Positions 6,441 to 15,447 of a DNA stretch of 24,206 nt are shown piece after piece. Every line of letters starts with the position of its first letter. The first letter of the stretch is position 1. The notes beneath the pieces are model-generated. The model did no database searches and was not told the DNA's origin. It saw nothing but the letters and a program-made list of their open reading frames with translations. The DNA comes from an uncultured Lachnospiraceae bacterium (GTDB lineage: Bacteria; Bacillota; Clostridia; Lachnospirales; Lachnospiraceae): the NCBI GenBank assembly GCA_910577655.1, contig CAJTOW010000027.1:1-24206 (forward strand). Direction: 5' to 3'. The position numbers were made by a program, and so were the translations under genes.

Positions 6441-8150
6441 TCATTCCGTTTTAAGATAATTTTTTATGTTCTCAGCTACTTCATCCAGCTGTCCTTCAAT
6501 CCGGTTACATGCGCGCGTAAATTCTGTCATCGTAAACAGATACAACTCCGGCGGTGTATTGTCCCGGGTCATGGAAACAGCCTTTTGGAGTATCCCAAAG
6601 GGTGCGTATGGGGTGGATCTGTCCTGGCTGTAAGAGCTGCCGTAAGTATGTACCAGCCGGGTCAGCTCTCCTGCCGTACGTTTGATAATCCAGTCTCCTG
6701 AACCGGTTCCGGTACAAGACAGCCGGCTCTCCAGTTTTAAGATCCACGGCATTAGATTATTCAGGGATTTAAGTATACCCTCCATATGAAAATCTTTGGA
6801 AAGCCCTTTCTGTATCTTCTCCAGATACTCCCGCATGATTCCTGCATAATCTGCAATTTTCACAGGAAGTACCCTGGAATTGACAATCTGGCAGGCTATT
6901 TCACTATTCATGAGTGCGTCCCTTAAAAGGATCTGCTCATCCATTTTGTCGAGCGTATCCAGGCTGGTATGCCACCATGGTCCGCCGCTGGGACATGGAG
7001 AAACCCGTTTTTCGTCCAAAGGCTCATACTTTAACATGACCTGGACAGGAATCCGTGCGCCCCAGAAGCTCTGGTCTGCCCCACGGATCATGGGAATATA
7101 AGCTTTGGCAGCCATGCCTGTATATTTCTCGATGATCTGGTCTGTAAAAGCCTTTCCCTCCATGCAGGTGGTGCGTGCCCGAACCTGCTCTGAGTTTTTA
7201 CATCCCGTCAGATCCAGGTTCAGATTTGCTACACACCGGTCGCGAAGCTCCTTAAAATGATGATCGCAGTGCCAGGCGGAACCAGCATACCTGGCATCCG
7301 AATGGCCGGACCACCAGGCAATCCGGATCCCGCGCTCCAGTTCATCCTTATGCTTCCAGAAAACCCTCGCCAGCTCCAGAAGAATGGCATCGCTGGTGGC
7401 ATTGTCTGTAATACCCTCATACCAGGAGTCGTAATGTCCGTTTATCAGAACAAACGTCTTATTTTTTCCTGGAATATCCACATAGGGCATACGGCTTTTG
7501 CGGATCCTGGTATCCATCTGTATTGTCAGTTCTGCTGAAACCTCTTCACCTTCCATCCGGTTAATCAGTCTCCCGCCGTCCTCCATGGAAATTCCGGCTG
7601 CAGGAATGCTGACAATCCGGGAAATCTGGGAAGCGCAGGGGGTTCCCCACTCAGCACCGATATTACTGTGGTGGATATATCCGCCACGGCTGCTGCTGAT
7701 GTGGATCATTCCCTCAGCACCGGCCCGGTATAATTTTTCTGCAAAGTCTCCGCCGCTCTCGCTTGTGAGAACCATTTTCCCCCTAAAGGAAGCGAACCGC
7801 TCCACATTCTCATTTTCCGGTATGTGTTTCATTTCTGACCATCTGTCATATGCCAGAATGTACCTGCGGTTTTCCACGGAACTGCTGTATACATCGGCAA
7901 TAAGAGGGACCGTTTCCCCGGTATCCAGTACCATTTCTGCCTTCAGGGGCAGACTGACATAAGCCTCATACATATCCGTCCGGACCGGAATTCCTTCTTT
8001 TCTGAGTTCTCCGGTCAGATAATCCACACACATTTCCCCGCCCTCTGTTCCGGTATACCGGTGCCACTGTCCCAGAGTCTTTACGGACTGTATCATTCTT
8101 TCCAGGCTGATATCTGTCTGGATCTTTTTAAAAAGGTCCGACTGTGTCAT
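6441..8150 (-). CDS. M28-family metallopeptidase homologue with Gly-His in place of Glu-Glu (second of pair)
   Basis: A 569-residue cytoplasmic protein (no signal peptide) with an M28 aminopeptidase-like core split by a PA-like insert (about residues 70-220). Expected di-metal ligands are visible: GHYDSW (His239, Asp241), TDNA (Asp249), NLDLTG (Asp313) and WWHTSLDTLDKMD (His394). The position of the usual catalytic Glu-Glu reads WWSGHSDARYAGSAWH, that is Gly282-His283. The same replacement occurs in the adjacent paralogue, so it is a subfamily trait, not decay. Peptidase activity is therefore a family-based guess. The start is fixed by AAAGGAGG 6 nt before the ATG. It is last in the operon after the peptide importer, so imported peptides or amides are the natural substrate. 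Confidence 0.82.
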   Translation of the reverse strand: MTQSDLFKKIQTDISLERMIQSVKTLGQWHRYTGTEGGEMCVDYLTGELRKEGIPVRTDMYEAYVSLPLKAEMVLDTGETVPLIADVYSSSVENRRYILAYDRWSEMKHIPENENVERFASFRGKMVLTSESGGDFAEKLYRAGAEGMIHISSSRGGYIHHSNIGAEWGTPCASQISRIVSIPAAGISMEDGGRLINRMEGEEVSAELTIQMDTRIRKSRMPYVDIPGKNKTFVLINGHYDSWYEGITDNATSDAILLELARVFWKHKDELERGIRIAWWSGHSDARYAGSAWHCDHHFKELRDRCVANLNLDLTGCKNSEQVRARTTCMEGKAFTDQIIEKYTGMAAKAYIPMIRGADQSFWGARIPVQVMLKYEPLDEKRVSPCPSGGPWWHTSLDTLDKMDEQILLRDALMNSEIACQIVNSRVLPVKIADYAGIMREYLEKIQKGLSKDFHMEGILKSLNNLMPWILKLESRLSCTGTGSGDWIIKRTAGELTRLVHTYGSSYSQDRSTPYAPFGILQKAVSMTRDNTPPELYLFTMTEFTRACNRIEGQLDEVAENIKNYLKTE

Positions 8151-8168
8151 TTACTTCCTCCTTTTTGA

Positions 8169-8257
8169 TTTGATGTACTCCCGGAGTTTCCCCGCACCTT
8201 CCTTTGTGGCTGATTTTCCGCCAGTACATTTTGACATACTTTAGGAGTCTCCCCGCA
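8169..8257 (-). repeat. 28-nt direct repeats between the two M28 genes
   Basis: Two 28-nt units, 8169-8196 and 8230-8257, are identical at 22 of 28 positions (core GGAGT-x-TCCCCGCA). On the transcript each reads TGCGGGGA-x-ACTCC. The first begins just after the stop codon of the upstream M28 gene, and the second ends near the ribosome binding site of the downstream one. CTCC segments could pair with that GGAGG site. Confidence 0.55.
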
Positions 8258-8259
8258 TA

Positions 8260-9936
8260 TTACCCCATGGAGGTAAGAAGAAGCTTTGCGGCCCGGTTCA
8301 GACTGTCATTTACATAATTCGTCTTCCGCCGGAGCTCCACTTTCAATGACATCTTCATTTCCGGAGAGGTCTCTGGATCTGCCAGCTGCCTGACTGCCGA
8401 CAGTGATGGCACCGCGTCAATGGCCCGGGCCGGTTCATTGGAGTAGATATCTCCCCGCGTAAAATCAAGGGGGACAAGAATCCGGGCCAGTTTTAAAAGA
8501 GTCTTATTCCGCTTTTCATCCGGCATTTGCGCCTCATAGAAATCAGCACATATTTTTTCCAGCTTTCCGGCCTTTTCCACGGAAGGTGACAGATCAAAAG
8601 CTTCTCCTGCCATTTTGTTCCAGTCTTCCAGCTTTTCTGCAATATCTGTCACTGTCCGCCGGAAATTCAAAGGAAGTACGGCTTCAGTCAGAAATGTCAT
8701 TACATATTCCGCATAGATCCGTCCGTCTCTTAAAAGATTATCCGCGTCGATATATTCGGGCAGATCCGCCGGTGTATGCCACCAGGAGCCCAGCTCTGCA
8801 TTTCCACGTTCGAATCCCGTTTTCCCACTGGGAAGAAGCTTCTTTTTCTGGCGGGAGAAGGATGCAAAGGCACAGGATACGCCCACATTCCAGAAGCTCT
8901 GGTCACCCAGACGGCCGCAGCGCACGCCCTCAAAGGTTTCTCCGGTCTGTCTTTTTACGATTTCCACGGCCAGATCCTTTGTTTCAGGCATGATAATGGA
9001 ATGAATAATATCCTCCGCATTTCTTCCGCCCAGACTGTCAGCGTTGATGTTGACCACACAGTTGGCGTGCAGGTCTTCCCAGAAGTTGTCCGCATACCAT
9101 GCAGATCCGGCATAGCGGCCATGGGAATGCCCGGAGAAGTGGACAATACGGAAATTCCTTTTCATTTCCTCTTTGTGTAATGCGGCCAGCCTTGCCACCT
9201 CCATCTGGGCGGCATTGGCCGTGCCGTTGTCAATGGCGCCGTAATACCAGGAATCCACATGCCCCGTAAACATTACGAATTCATCCGTCTCCCCGGATGC
9301 TTTAAGATCTGCCACCAGCAGAGGGATTTTTCTCCAGGATGTATCTGTTACGGCAGAAAGTTCAGCTGTCAAGTGTTCTCCTGCTTCCAGTCTCTGGATC
9401 AGTTTATCTCCGTCATCATCCAGAATAGAAGCAGATGGAATGGACGGAAGATACTGCCAGTCTGACGGAGCAGGACTTCCCCAGGAGGCAGAAGGGATAC
9501 ATTCGCGGATCACACCCTCCTGAATGAAAATGACGCCCAAGGCTCCTTTGGTTTTTGCGGCAGCCACAGGCTCGTAGACTGCACGTCCCCTTGTCAGCAC
9601 GATCTTTCCGGCACAGTCCGTGTTTTTAATCGTTCCGGTATTTTCACAGAATACGAGTTCTCCCTTTGCCTGGCCGCTGGGAACCATGGAATGGGTTTGG
9701 GCATGAATCTCTTTTCCGTTGACTGAAAAGCAGCAGCTTACAGGAAGACTTATATATGCATCATGCCGGATCAGTCTGGTCTCATATCCATATGCCTGAT
9801 ACTGCTTTTCCAGCCACAAAAAGGCCTCATATTCTTCAATGGAACCGGAAAGGCGTTCCCATTTTGCCAGTCCCGATGCCACCTCAATCATATGATCCAC
9901 AGAAACTTCTTCCGTGATTTTCTGATACGTATTCAT
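8260..9936 (-). CDS. M28-family metallopeptidase homologue with Gly-His in place of Glu-Glu (first of pair)
   Basis: A 558-residue paralogue of the next gene with the same layout: N-terminal helical part, PA-like insert (about 70-210), M28-like core and a C-terminal helical region. The ligand pattern is GHVDSW (His226, Asp228), IDNGTAN (Asp236), NADSLGG (Asp300) and WWHTPADLPEYID (His387). The catalytic Glu-Glu position reads FSGHSHGRYAGSAWYAD (Gly269-His270). No signal peptide is seen, so it acts in the cytoplasm. I place the start at the ATG at 9936, which has AAAAGGAGGTG about 12 nt upstream; an in-frame start 48 nt earlier would overrun that site. It follows the solute-binding protein gene by 57 nt. 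Confidence 0.82.
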   Translation of the reverse strand: MNTYQKITEEVSVDHMIEVASGLAKWERLSGSIEEYEAFLWLEKQYQAYGYETRLIRHDAYISLPVSCCFSVNGKEIHAQTHSMVPSGQAKGELVFCENTGTIKNTDCAGKIVLTRGRAVYEPVAAAKTKGALGVIFIQEGVIRECIPSASWGSPAPSDWQYLPSIPSASILDDDGDKLIQRLEAGEHLTAELSAVTDTSWRKIPLLVADLKASGETDEFVMFTGHVDSWYYGAIDNGTANAAQMEVARLAALHKEEMKRNFRIVHFSGHSHGRYAGSAWYADNFWEDLHANCVVNINADSLGGRNAEDIIHSIIMPETKDLAVEIVKRQTGETFEGVRCGRLGDQSFWNVGVSCAFASFSRQKKKLLPSGKTGFERGNAELGSWWHTPADLPEYIDADNLLRDGRIYAEYVMTFLTEAVLPLNFRRTVTDIAEKLEDWNKMAGEAFDLSPSVEKAGKLEKICADFYEAQMPDEKRNKTLLKLARILVPLDFTRGDIYSNEPARAIDAVPSLSAVRQLADPETSPEMKMSLKVELRRKTNYVNDSLNRAAKLLLTSMG

Positions 9937-9993
9937 ACGTTTGATACACCTCCTTTTACCCGAATCCTCCAGACAGGACTGCACACCCTGGTT

Positions 9994-11580
9994 TTATTCA
10001 TAAACGGTTACATTCTTATACTGGTTTGCACCAACCGGATTCAGTTTGAAACCTTCCACCTTCTTGTTAATGCCAAACATCATATCCTCATAATAAAGAG
10101 TGATCCACGGAACATCATCATTCATAATATCCCAGAATTTATCGTATACATCCTGACGCTCTGCCGGATTGGTTTTGGAACGGGACTCCATCATCAGAGC
10201 TTCAATTTCGTCATTAAAATAAACCTGTCCGTAAGCGTCCGGGACGAGCTTCTGCATCAGGGATTCCACATCGCCGCAGAGGTTGTTATAGAATCCCATG
10301 CGGTTCGGAATTTCCTCACCACTGTAAAAACGCTCATTGATTGTATTGGACTCCATGGTTGTAACATTCAGTTTGATTCCGACTTCGGCAAGCTGTGCCT
10401 GCAGAATCGTGGCGATTTCCTCATAGGTCTGGCTTGTTTCACAGTAAAAATCCATTTCAAATCCATCAGGATAACCGGCCTCAGCCAGAAGATCCTTTGC
10501 CTTCTGCGGATCATAGCTGTACAGATTGTCTTTTTCCGCATTATAACCGGCTGTCAGTGGTGTTGCGTAAAGACTTCCAACCTGCCCATAACCATAAATG
10601 ACAGAGTCCACGATTTCCTGCTTGTTGATTGCATACTGGAATGCCTGACGCACAAGCTTGTTTCCGATAGGCCACTTCTCAGAGTCCGTTTTGAAGTAAA
10701 TCAGGGAGCTTTTATATCCTGTCTCATGGAGCATGTCCAGACCTTCGTTTTCTTCGATACGGGCGGCATCATTGGGAAGGATGGCGCTGGCAATGTCCAC
10801 CTCTCCGTTTTCAAGCATAATGGTACGCTGGGCACCTTCCGGAATCACTTTGATTTCTACGTTCTTTGTACCTGCCGGTTCTCCCCAGTAATCCTCAAAG
10901 GCCGTTAATACGATAGAATCAGCCGGTTTCCACTCGACGAATTTGTAGGCGCCGGTTCCTACCGGATTTTTTGAGAAATCATCGCCATATTTTTCAACGG
11001 CTGCTTTGGATACCACCACAGCGCTTGGATTGGATAATGACTGGTAGATCTGGGCATAAGGGGCGGAAATGTGCATGGTAACCGCATAATCCCCATCCGC
11101 TTCAACAGAATCGATAAAGCTTAAGTATGTGGAAACAACCCCGCTTTCTTTTGCTCGTTTAAAGGAGAATATGACATCTTCTGCTGTCATGGTATTTCCG
11201 TCATGGAATTTGACACCTTCACGAAGCTTGAAATGATAAGTCACGTCGTCGACCTGCTCCCATTCTGTGGCAAGGCATGGTTCAACTTCCTGGGTTTCCG
11301 CGTTATAGCGTACAAGATTTTCATAGATGTTGCAGTAAACAGAAAAGGACTTCTGGTTTACAATTGCCTGGGGATCCAGTGATGTCGCATCCTCCGCAAC
11401 AGCAACAACAAGCGTGTCCTTTGTTCCGGCTCCTGCTTCTTCCGCTGCCGGTCCGGCGCCTGCCGCTGCCGCGGTCGTGCTGTCCGGGGAAGAAGAACCT
11501 CCGCACCCTGTTACCAGGACTGAGAATGCTGCCAGTACTGCCAGCGCCTTTGTGTACTTTCTGCTTAACGATAATTTCAT
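9994..11580 (-). CDS. ABC transporter solute-binding lipoprotein, family 5 (OppA/DppA type)
   Basis: The extracytoplasmic receptor of the importer encoded just upstream. Residues 1-26 are a lipoprotein signal (basic start, hydrophobic core, VTGC lipobox with Cys26), followed by a low-complexity Ser/Ala/Gly linker to about 53. The rest is a family 5 binding domain: SLDPQ near 68, the signature region around VEPCLATEWEQVDDVTYHF, LREGVKFHDGNTMTAEDVIF and NPVGTGAYKF. The family binds peptides, nickel-chelates or other small solutes; the neighbouring hydrolases favour peptides or amides. The 528-residue length is normal. AAGGAGG lies 8 nt before the ATG. Unusually for Opp operons, the binding protein comes after the ATPase genes. 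Confidence 0.95.
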   Translation of the reverse strand: MKLSLSRKYTKALAVLAAFSVLVTGCGGSSSPDSTTAAAAGAGPAAEEAGAGTKDTLVVAVAEDATSLDPQAIVNQKSFSVYCNIYENLVRYNAETQEVEPCLATEWEQVDDVTYHFKLREGVKFHDGNTMTAEDVIFSFKRAKESGVVSTYLSFIDSVEADGDYAVTMHISAPYAQIYQSLSNPSAVVVSKAAVEKYGDDFSKNPVGTGAYKFVEWKPADSIVLTAFEDYWGEPAGTKNVEIKVIPEGAQRTIMLENGEVDIASAILPNDAARIEENEGLDMLHETGYKSSLIYFKTDSEKWPIGNKLVRQAFQYAINKQEIVDSVIYGYGQVGSLYATPLTAGYNAEKDNLYSYDPQKAKDLLAEAGYPDGFEMDFYCETSQTYEEIATILQAQLAEVGIKLNVTTMESNTINERFYSGEEIPNRMGFYNNLCGDVESLMQKLVPDAYGQVYFNDEIEALMMESRSKTNPAERQDVYDKFWDIMNDDVPWITLYYEDMMFGINKKVEGFKLNPVGANQYKNVTVYE

Positions 11581-11626
11581 AATGCTACCTCCTTGTATGT
11601 GTTATATATCGAAACCAGTAGTCCTT

Positions 11627-12595
11627 TTATCCACTGCACAGCATGCAGGATACAAAATGCCCTGGCTCCATTTCCTTTAATTCCAGTTCCTTCTGGCGGC
11701 ATTCCGGGCGTGCGTAAACGCAGCGTTTTGCGAAACGGCAGCCCGGCTCCACATTAATCGGAGAAGTCAGTTCACCCTTTAACTGGATCCGTTCCATCTT
11801 TTTTTCCGGATCCGGGACCGGGATCGCGGAGAGCAATGCCTTTGTATAAGGATGCAGAGGATTTTCAAAGATCTGCCCTGGCGAGCCTTTTTCCACCATC
11901 TGCCCAAGGTACATGACCACAATGCTGGTAGAAAGATGCCTGACTACAGAAAGGTCATGGGTAATAAACATATAAGTAAGCCCGAGATGCTCCTGCAGAT
12001 CCTGCATAAGATTCAAAACCTGGGCCTGAATGGATACGTCCAGGGCTGATACAGGCTCGTCACGCACGATGAATTTCGGATTTAAAGCCAGGGCCCTGGC
12101 AATCCCGATCCGCTGTCTTCTTCCACCGTCCAGCTCATGGGGATAGGAATTTACCACACGCCGGGCCAGCCCTACCAGATCCATCATCTCTAACGTCTTT
12201 TTCTCCAGTGCCGCATGGTCTGAGGCTTTATAGATTCCCTGGATAATCAGCGGAGCCTGGATAGCCTGGCTTACGGTCATCCTTGGATTCAGGGACTCAT
12301 AAGGATCCTGGAAAATGATCTGCATTTCCTTGCGGAGCTCTTTCATCTTCTTTTTGTTGTAGTTTAAAATATTTTCTCCCCTGAAATACACCTCCCCGGA
12401 GGTAGGCTCATGAAGTCTTAAGATAGCACGGCCAAGGGTGGATTTCCCGCATCCGGATTCGCCCACAACACCCAGGGTCTCGCCCTCCATAATGGAGAAA
12501 TTCACATCGTCTACAGCATACAGAAGACCATTGGGTGTGGGAAAATACTTTTTCAGGTGATTAATCTGGAGCAATGGTTCTTTGTCATTCTTCAT
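11627..12595 (-). CDS. OppF/DppF-type ABC transporter ATPase
   Basis: The second ATPase of the peptide importer, 322 residues. Walker A is GESGCGKST (45-53), the Q-loop is IIFQDPYESLNP (93-104), Walker B ends VRDEP (177-181), and the H-loop is FITHDLSV. A C-terminal oligopeptide-transporter domain carries GCRFAKRC and further cysteines (PEC, SCMLC). The signature loop reads LDGGRRQR (155-162) where LSGGQRQR is usual. I believe this variant also occurs in other clostridial OppF proteins, but that needs checking. The ribosome binding site is formed by the last Arg-Arg-stop codons (AGGAGGTGA) of the preceding ATPase gene, which indicates tight coupling. A 46-nt gap separates it from the binding-protein gene. 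Confidence 0.93.
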   Translation of the reverse strand: MKNDKEPLLQINHLKKYFPTPNGLLYAVDDVNFSIMEGETLGVVGESGCGKSTLGRAILRLHEPTSGEVYFRGENILNYNKKKMKELRKEMQIIFQDPYESLNPRMTVSQAIQAPLIIQGIYKASDHAALEKKTLEMMDLVGLARRVVNSYPHELDGGRRQRIGIARALALNPKFIVRDEPVSALDVSIQAQVLNLMQDLQEHLGLTYMFITHDLSVVRHLSTSIVVMYLGQMVEKGSPGQIFENPLHPYTKALLSAIPVPDPEKKMERIQLKGELTSPINVEPGCRFAKRCVYARPECRQKELELKEMEPGHFVSCMLCSG

Positions 12596-12601
12596 TTTCC
12601 T

Positions 12602-13558
12602 TCACCTCCTGTGGAAACATCTGGCATAGTGGTCCTGGGAGACTTCTGCCAGCTCCGGGGCTTCCCTCTGGCACTGGTCATCTGCATAAGGACATCTTGT
12701 GCTGAAGCTGCATCCCCTGGGAAGATTTGTCGGGTCAGGCATCAGTCCCGGTATGGGATTGAGTCGTTTCACATCCGCATTGATTTGCGGAATCGAATTA
12801 AAAAGCCCTTCTGTATAGGGATGCTGCATTCTCTTAAAAACATCGGTCACAGAACCGTATTCCACGATTTCACCTGCATAGATAACCGCAACCTTGTCAC
12901 AGTTTTGGGCGACTACTCCGAGATCGTGGGTAATCAGCAGCATGGAAGTATGAAACTTCTGTTTTAACTGCTGCATCATCTCAAGCACCTGCGCCTGAAT
13001 CGTCACATCCAGAGCAGTGGTAGGCTCATCGGCGATCAGAAGCTTCGGATTGCATGCCAGAGCGATGGCGATGACAACCCTCTGCTTCATTCCTCCGGAA
13101 AACTGGTGCGGATATTCGTGAAGACGTTCCGCCGGAATTCCAACCAGCTCCAGCATTTCTGCTGCCCGCGAGAATGCTTTTGCTTTTGAACAGTGATCAT
13201 GATTGACAACAGCCTCCGCAATCTGTTCGCCTACGGTAAGAACCGGATTTAATGAGGTCATGGGATCCTGGAAGATCATTGCGATCTCGGCACCGCGGAT
13301 TCTGCGCATCTCTTTATTGTCCTTTTTCAGCAGGTCCTCTCCACCATAGAGAATCTCTCCGGTGCGGATCCTTCCGGTACGCTGCGGAAGAAGTCCCATG
13401 ATACATTTTGCCAGGGTGGTCTTTCCGGCTCCGGTCTCCCCTACGAGACCAAGGGTCTCGCCGCCGGTCATCTGGAGACTGACGTTGATCAGGGCATGGA
13501 CTGTATTTTCTTCTGTTTCATAATCTACTTTCAGATTTTTGATTTCCAGTATTGACAT
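12602..13558 (-). CDS. OppD/DppD-type ABC transporter ATPase
   Basis: The first ATPase of the importer, 318 residues. It has a canonical set: Walker A GETGAGKTT (40-48), Q-loop MIFQDPMTSLNP (94-105), signature FSGGMKQR (153-160), Walker B LLIADEP (173-179) and H-loop LLITHDLGV. The C-terminal peptide-transporter domain has GCSFSTRC and further cysteines. Its signature loop is normal, unlike its partner's, so the heterodimer would have one standard and one altered composite ATP site. GGAGGGG lies just before the ATG, and the permease gene ends 10 nt upstream. Confidence 0.95.
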   Translation of the reverse strand: MSILEIKNLKVDYETEENTVHALINVSLQMTGGETLGLVGETGAGKTTLAKCIMGLLPQRTGRIRTGEILYGGEDLLKKDNKEMRRIRGAEIAMIFQDPMTSLNPVLTVGEQIAEAVVNHDHCSKAKAFSRAAEMLELVGIPAERLHEYPHQFSGGMKQRVVIAIALACNPKLLIADEPTTALDVTIQAQVLEMMQQLKQKFHTSMLLITHDLGVVAQNCDKVAVIYAGEIVEYGSVTDVFKRMQHPYTEGLFNSIPQINADVKRLNPIPGLMPDPTNLPRGCSFSTRCPYADDQCQREAPELAEVSQDHYARCFHRR

Positions 13559-13568
13559 AATGCCCCTC

Positions 13569-14477
13569 CTAGTTCTTCATTTTCGGATCAAGTGCATCTC
13601 TGAGCCCGTCGCCGGCCAGATTCAGGGATAAGACGGTCAGCATGATCATAAGTCCGGGAATTACCGAAATGTGCCATGCGTCTCTCATATAAGTCCGGGC
13701 GGAGCTTAAGATTGATCCCCATTCCGGGGTGGGCGGCTGCACGCCGATTCCCAGAAAGCTTAAGCCCGCAATAGAGAGGATTGCGGAACCGATACTGAGG
13801 GAAGCCTGAACGATAATCGGTGCCAGGGCGTTGGGAATAATATACTGCATAATAATCAGCATATCCCCGGCTCCTACTGCGCGGCTGGCTTCCACAAATT
13901 CCTTGCCTTTTACGGACATAACCTGGGCCCGGACAATCCTGGCCAGACGCGGGATCTGGGGAATGCTGATGGAAAGCAGAAGATTCATGGTGCTTGTCCC
14001 AAGGGCGGATACAATGGCGATAGCCATAACCATGGAAGGAATCGAGAGGAATACATCCATAATCCGCATGATGATATTGTCCGTTATTCCTCCATAATAG
14101 CCAGCAACAGCCCCCAGAAGGCCGCCGGCTATAAGAGCTGACAAGATAGAAACAACTCCGATAAACAAGGAATATCTGGTTCCCCAGAGAAGTCTGAACA
14201 GGATGTCTCTTCCAAATTCATCACAGCCAAAAAAATGCTTCAGACTGGGTCCGTCCAGCTTCTGGGACAGATTCTGCTTAACAACCAAAGCCTCGTATAC
14301 TTTGTTATCTGTGGCAAGATCCAGAATGATCGTGCCGATGGATACACAAACAAGAATTACGACGAAGGTAAGCCCGACAACTGCAAGCTTGTTCTTTTTA
14401 AAACGGTACCAGGCATCTGCCCACAAACCGCGGCCTGCCACATCTTCCTGATACCGTCGTTTTTTTGGCATACTCAT
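13569..14477 (-). CDS. OppC/DppC-type ABC permease
   Basis: One of two membrane subunits of the importer, 302 residues with about six hydrophobic segments. A cytoplasmic N-terminal stretch (WYRFKKNKLAVVGL) leads into the first helix at about 32-55. The coupling-helix (EAA) region reads EASRAVGAGDMLIIMQYIIP, followed by NALAPIIVQAS. The C-terminus (GIGVQPPTPEWGSIL, then DGLRDALDPKMKN) is typical of DppC-like proteins. Its ATG overlaps the OppB-type stop codon (ATGA), and GGTGG upstream serves as the ribosome binding site. Its partners are the adjacent permease and the two ATPases. Confidence 0.95.
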   Translation of the reverse strand: MSMPKKRRYQEDVAGRGLWADAWYRFKKNKLAVVGLTFVVILVCVSIGTIILDLATDNKVYEALVVKQNLSQKLDGPSLKHFFGCDEFGRDILFRLLWGTRYSLFIGVVSILSALIAGGLLGAVAGYYGGITDNIIMRIMDVFLSIPSMVMAIAIVSALGTSTMNLLLSISIPQIPRLARIVRAQVMSVKGKEFVEASRAVGAGDMLIIMQYIIPNALAPIIVQASLSIGSAILSIAGLSFLGIGVQPPTPEWGSILSSARTYMRDAWHISVIPGLMIMLTVLSLNLAGDGLRDALDPKMKN

Positions 14478-15442
14478 CTGGATTTCACCACCTTTTTTGT
14501 TGTCTTATACTGGGATTTGATTCTTGGGTCCACATAAGCATACAGAATATCTACCAGAAGATTGACAATTGTAAACATCACGGCAAGTGTGACGACACAT
14601 CCAAGAACGCTTGGGATATCCTGGGTCTTAATAGACTCAATTACGAAACGTCCGATCCCGGGCCATGCAAATACAGTCTCCGTCAGAACGGATCCGCCCA
14701 GCAGCACACCAAAATGTAAGCCGACAGCGGTTACAACAGGAATCAGTGCGTTTTTCAGCATGTGCCGGTATGTGATCACAAATTCACCGGTTCCTTTGGA
14801 ACGTGCCATGTCAATATAATCCTGGCGGATCGTTTCCAGCATAGAGGACCGGGTGGTTCTGGCCGTGGTGGCAGCTCCGCTCATTCCAAGCGTCACCGCC
14901 GGGAGTACCAGAGACCGGAGTACTCCGGCAAAGCCCTTTCCCATACCTGATGCAGGAAAGATATGAAGCTTTAAGCTGAATGCCAGCACCAGAAGAAGTC
15001 CTATCCAGAAGGCCGGGGCAGAGGCGCCCACCAGACTGAATATCATGGATGCGTTGTCAAAAATACTATTCTGCTTTCTTGCGGCCAGGATGCCAATGGG
15101 AATTCCCACAACCACGGAAAACAAGACCCCGCAGGATGCCAGAAGGAATGTATTGGGCAGGCGTTCCCTGATCTGCCCTGCTACGGAAGTTTTATATGTG
15201 TAGGAATTTCCCATATCTCCGCGGAGAAGATCTCCTACATACCGGACATACCGGACCAGAAACGGATCATCCAGCCCAAGCTCCTCATGGAGTTCAGCAA
15301 TTGTTTCTTCTGTAGCGCCTTCTCCCAGCATGATCTTGGCAGGATCCACCTCTGACTGGTCCATAATAAAATACACAACAAAAATCGTTGCCAGCATGAC
15401 CGGAATCAGCATGAGAATTCGTTTTACTATATATTTCCACAT
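14474..15442 (-). CDS. OppB/DppB-type ABC permease
   Basis: The other membrane subunit, 322 residues. It starts WKYIVKRILMLIPVMLATIF, the typical first helix of DppB-like permeases, followed by the periplasmic ELGLDDPFLVRYVRY segment and GDMGNSY. The EAA region is YIDMARSKGTGEFVITYRHM with LKNALIPVVTAVGL after it, and VFAWPGIGRFVI and YAYVDPRIK lie near the C-terminus. It begins 5 nt after the M20 gene and overlaps the next permease by 4 nt. Peptide is the likely cargo, but dipeptide, longer peptide and other ligands cannot be separated by sequence. Confidence 0.95.
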   Translation of the reverse strand: MWKYIVKRILMLIPVMLATIFVVYFIMDQSEVDPAKIMLGEGATEETIAELHEELGLDDPFLVRYVRYVGDLLRGDMGNSYTYKTSVAGQIRERLPNTFLLASCGVLFSVVVGIPIGILAARKQNSIFDNASMIFSLVGASAPAFWIGLLLVLAFSLKLHIFPASGMGKGFAGVLRSLVLPAVTLGMSGAATTARTTRSSMLETIRQDYIDMARSKGTGEFVITYRHMLKNALIPVVTAVGLHFGVLLGGSVLTETVFAWPGIGRFVIESIKTQDIPSVLGCVVTLAVMFTIVNLLVDILYAYVDPRIKSQYKTTKKVVKSR

Positions 15443-15447
15443 AGGTT

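Noticed and set aside
9763..10908. Rightward frame of 381 codons opposite the M28 and binding-protein genes
   Set aside because: It spans two confident leftward genes, lacks a ribosome binding site and shows no recognisable domain.
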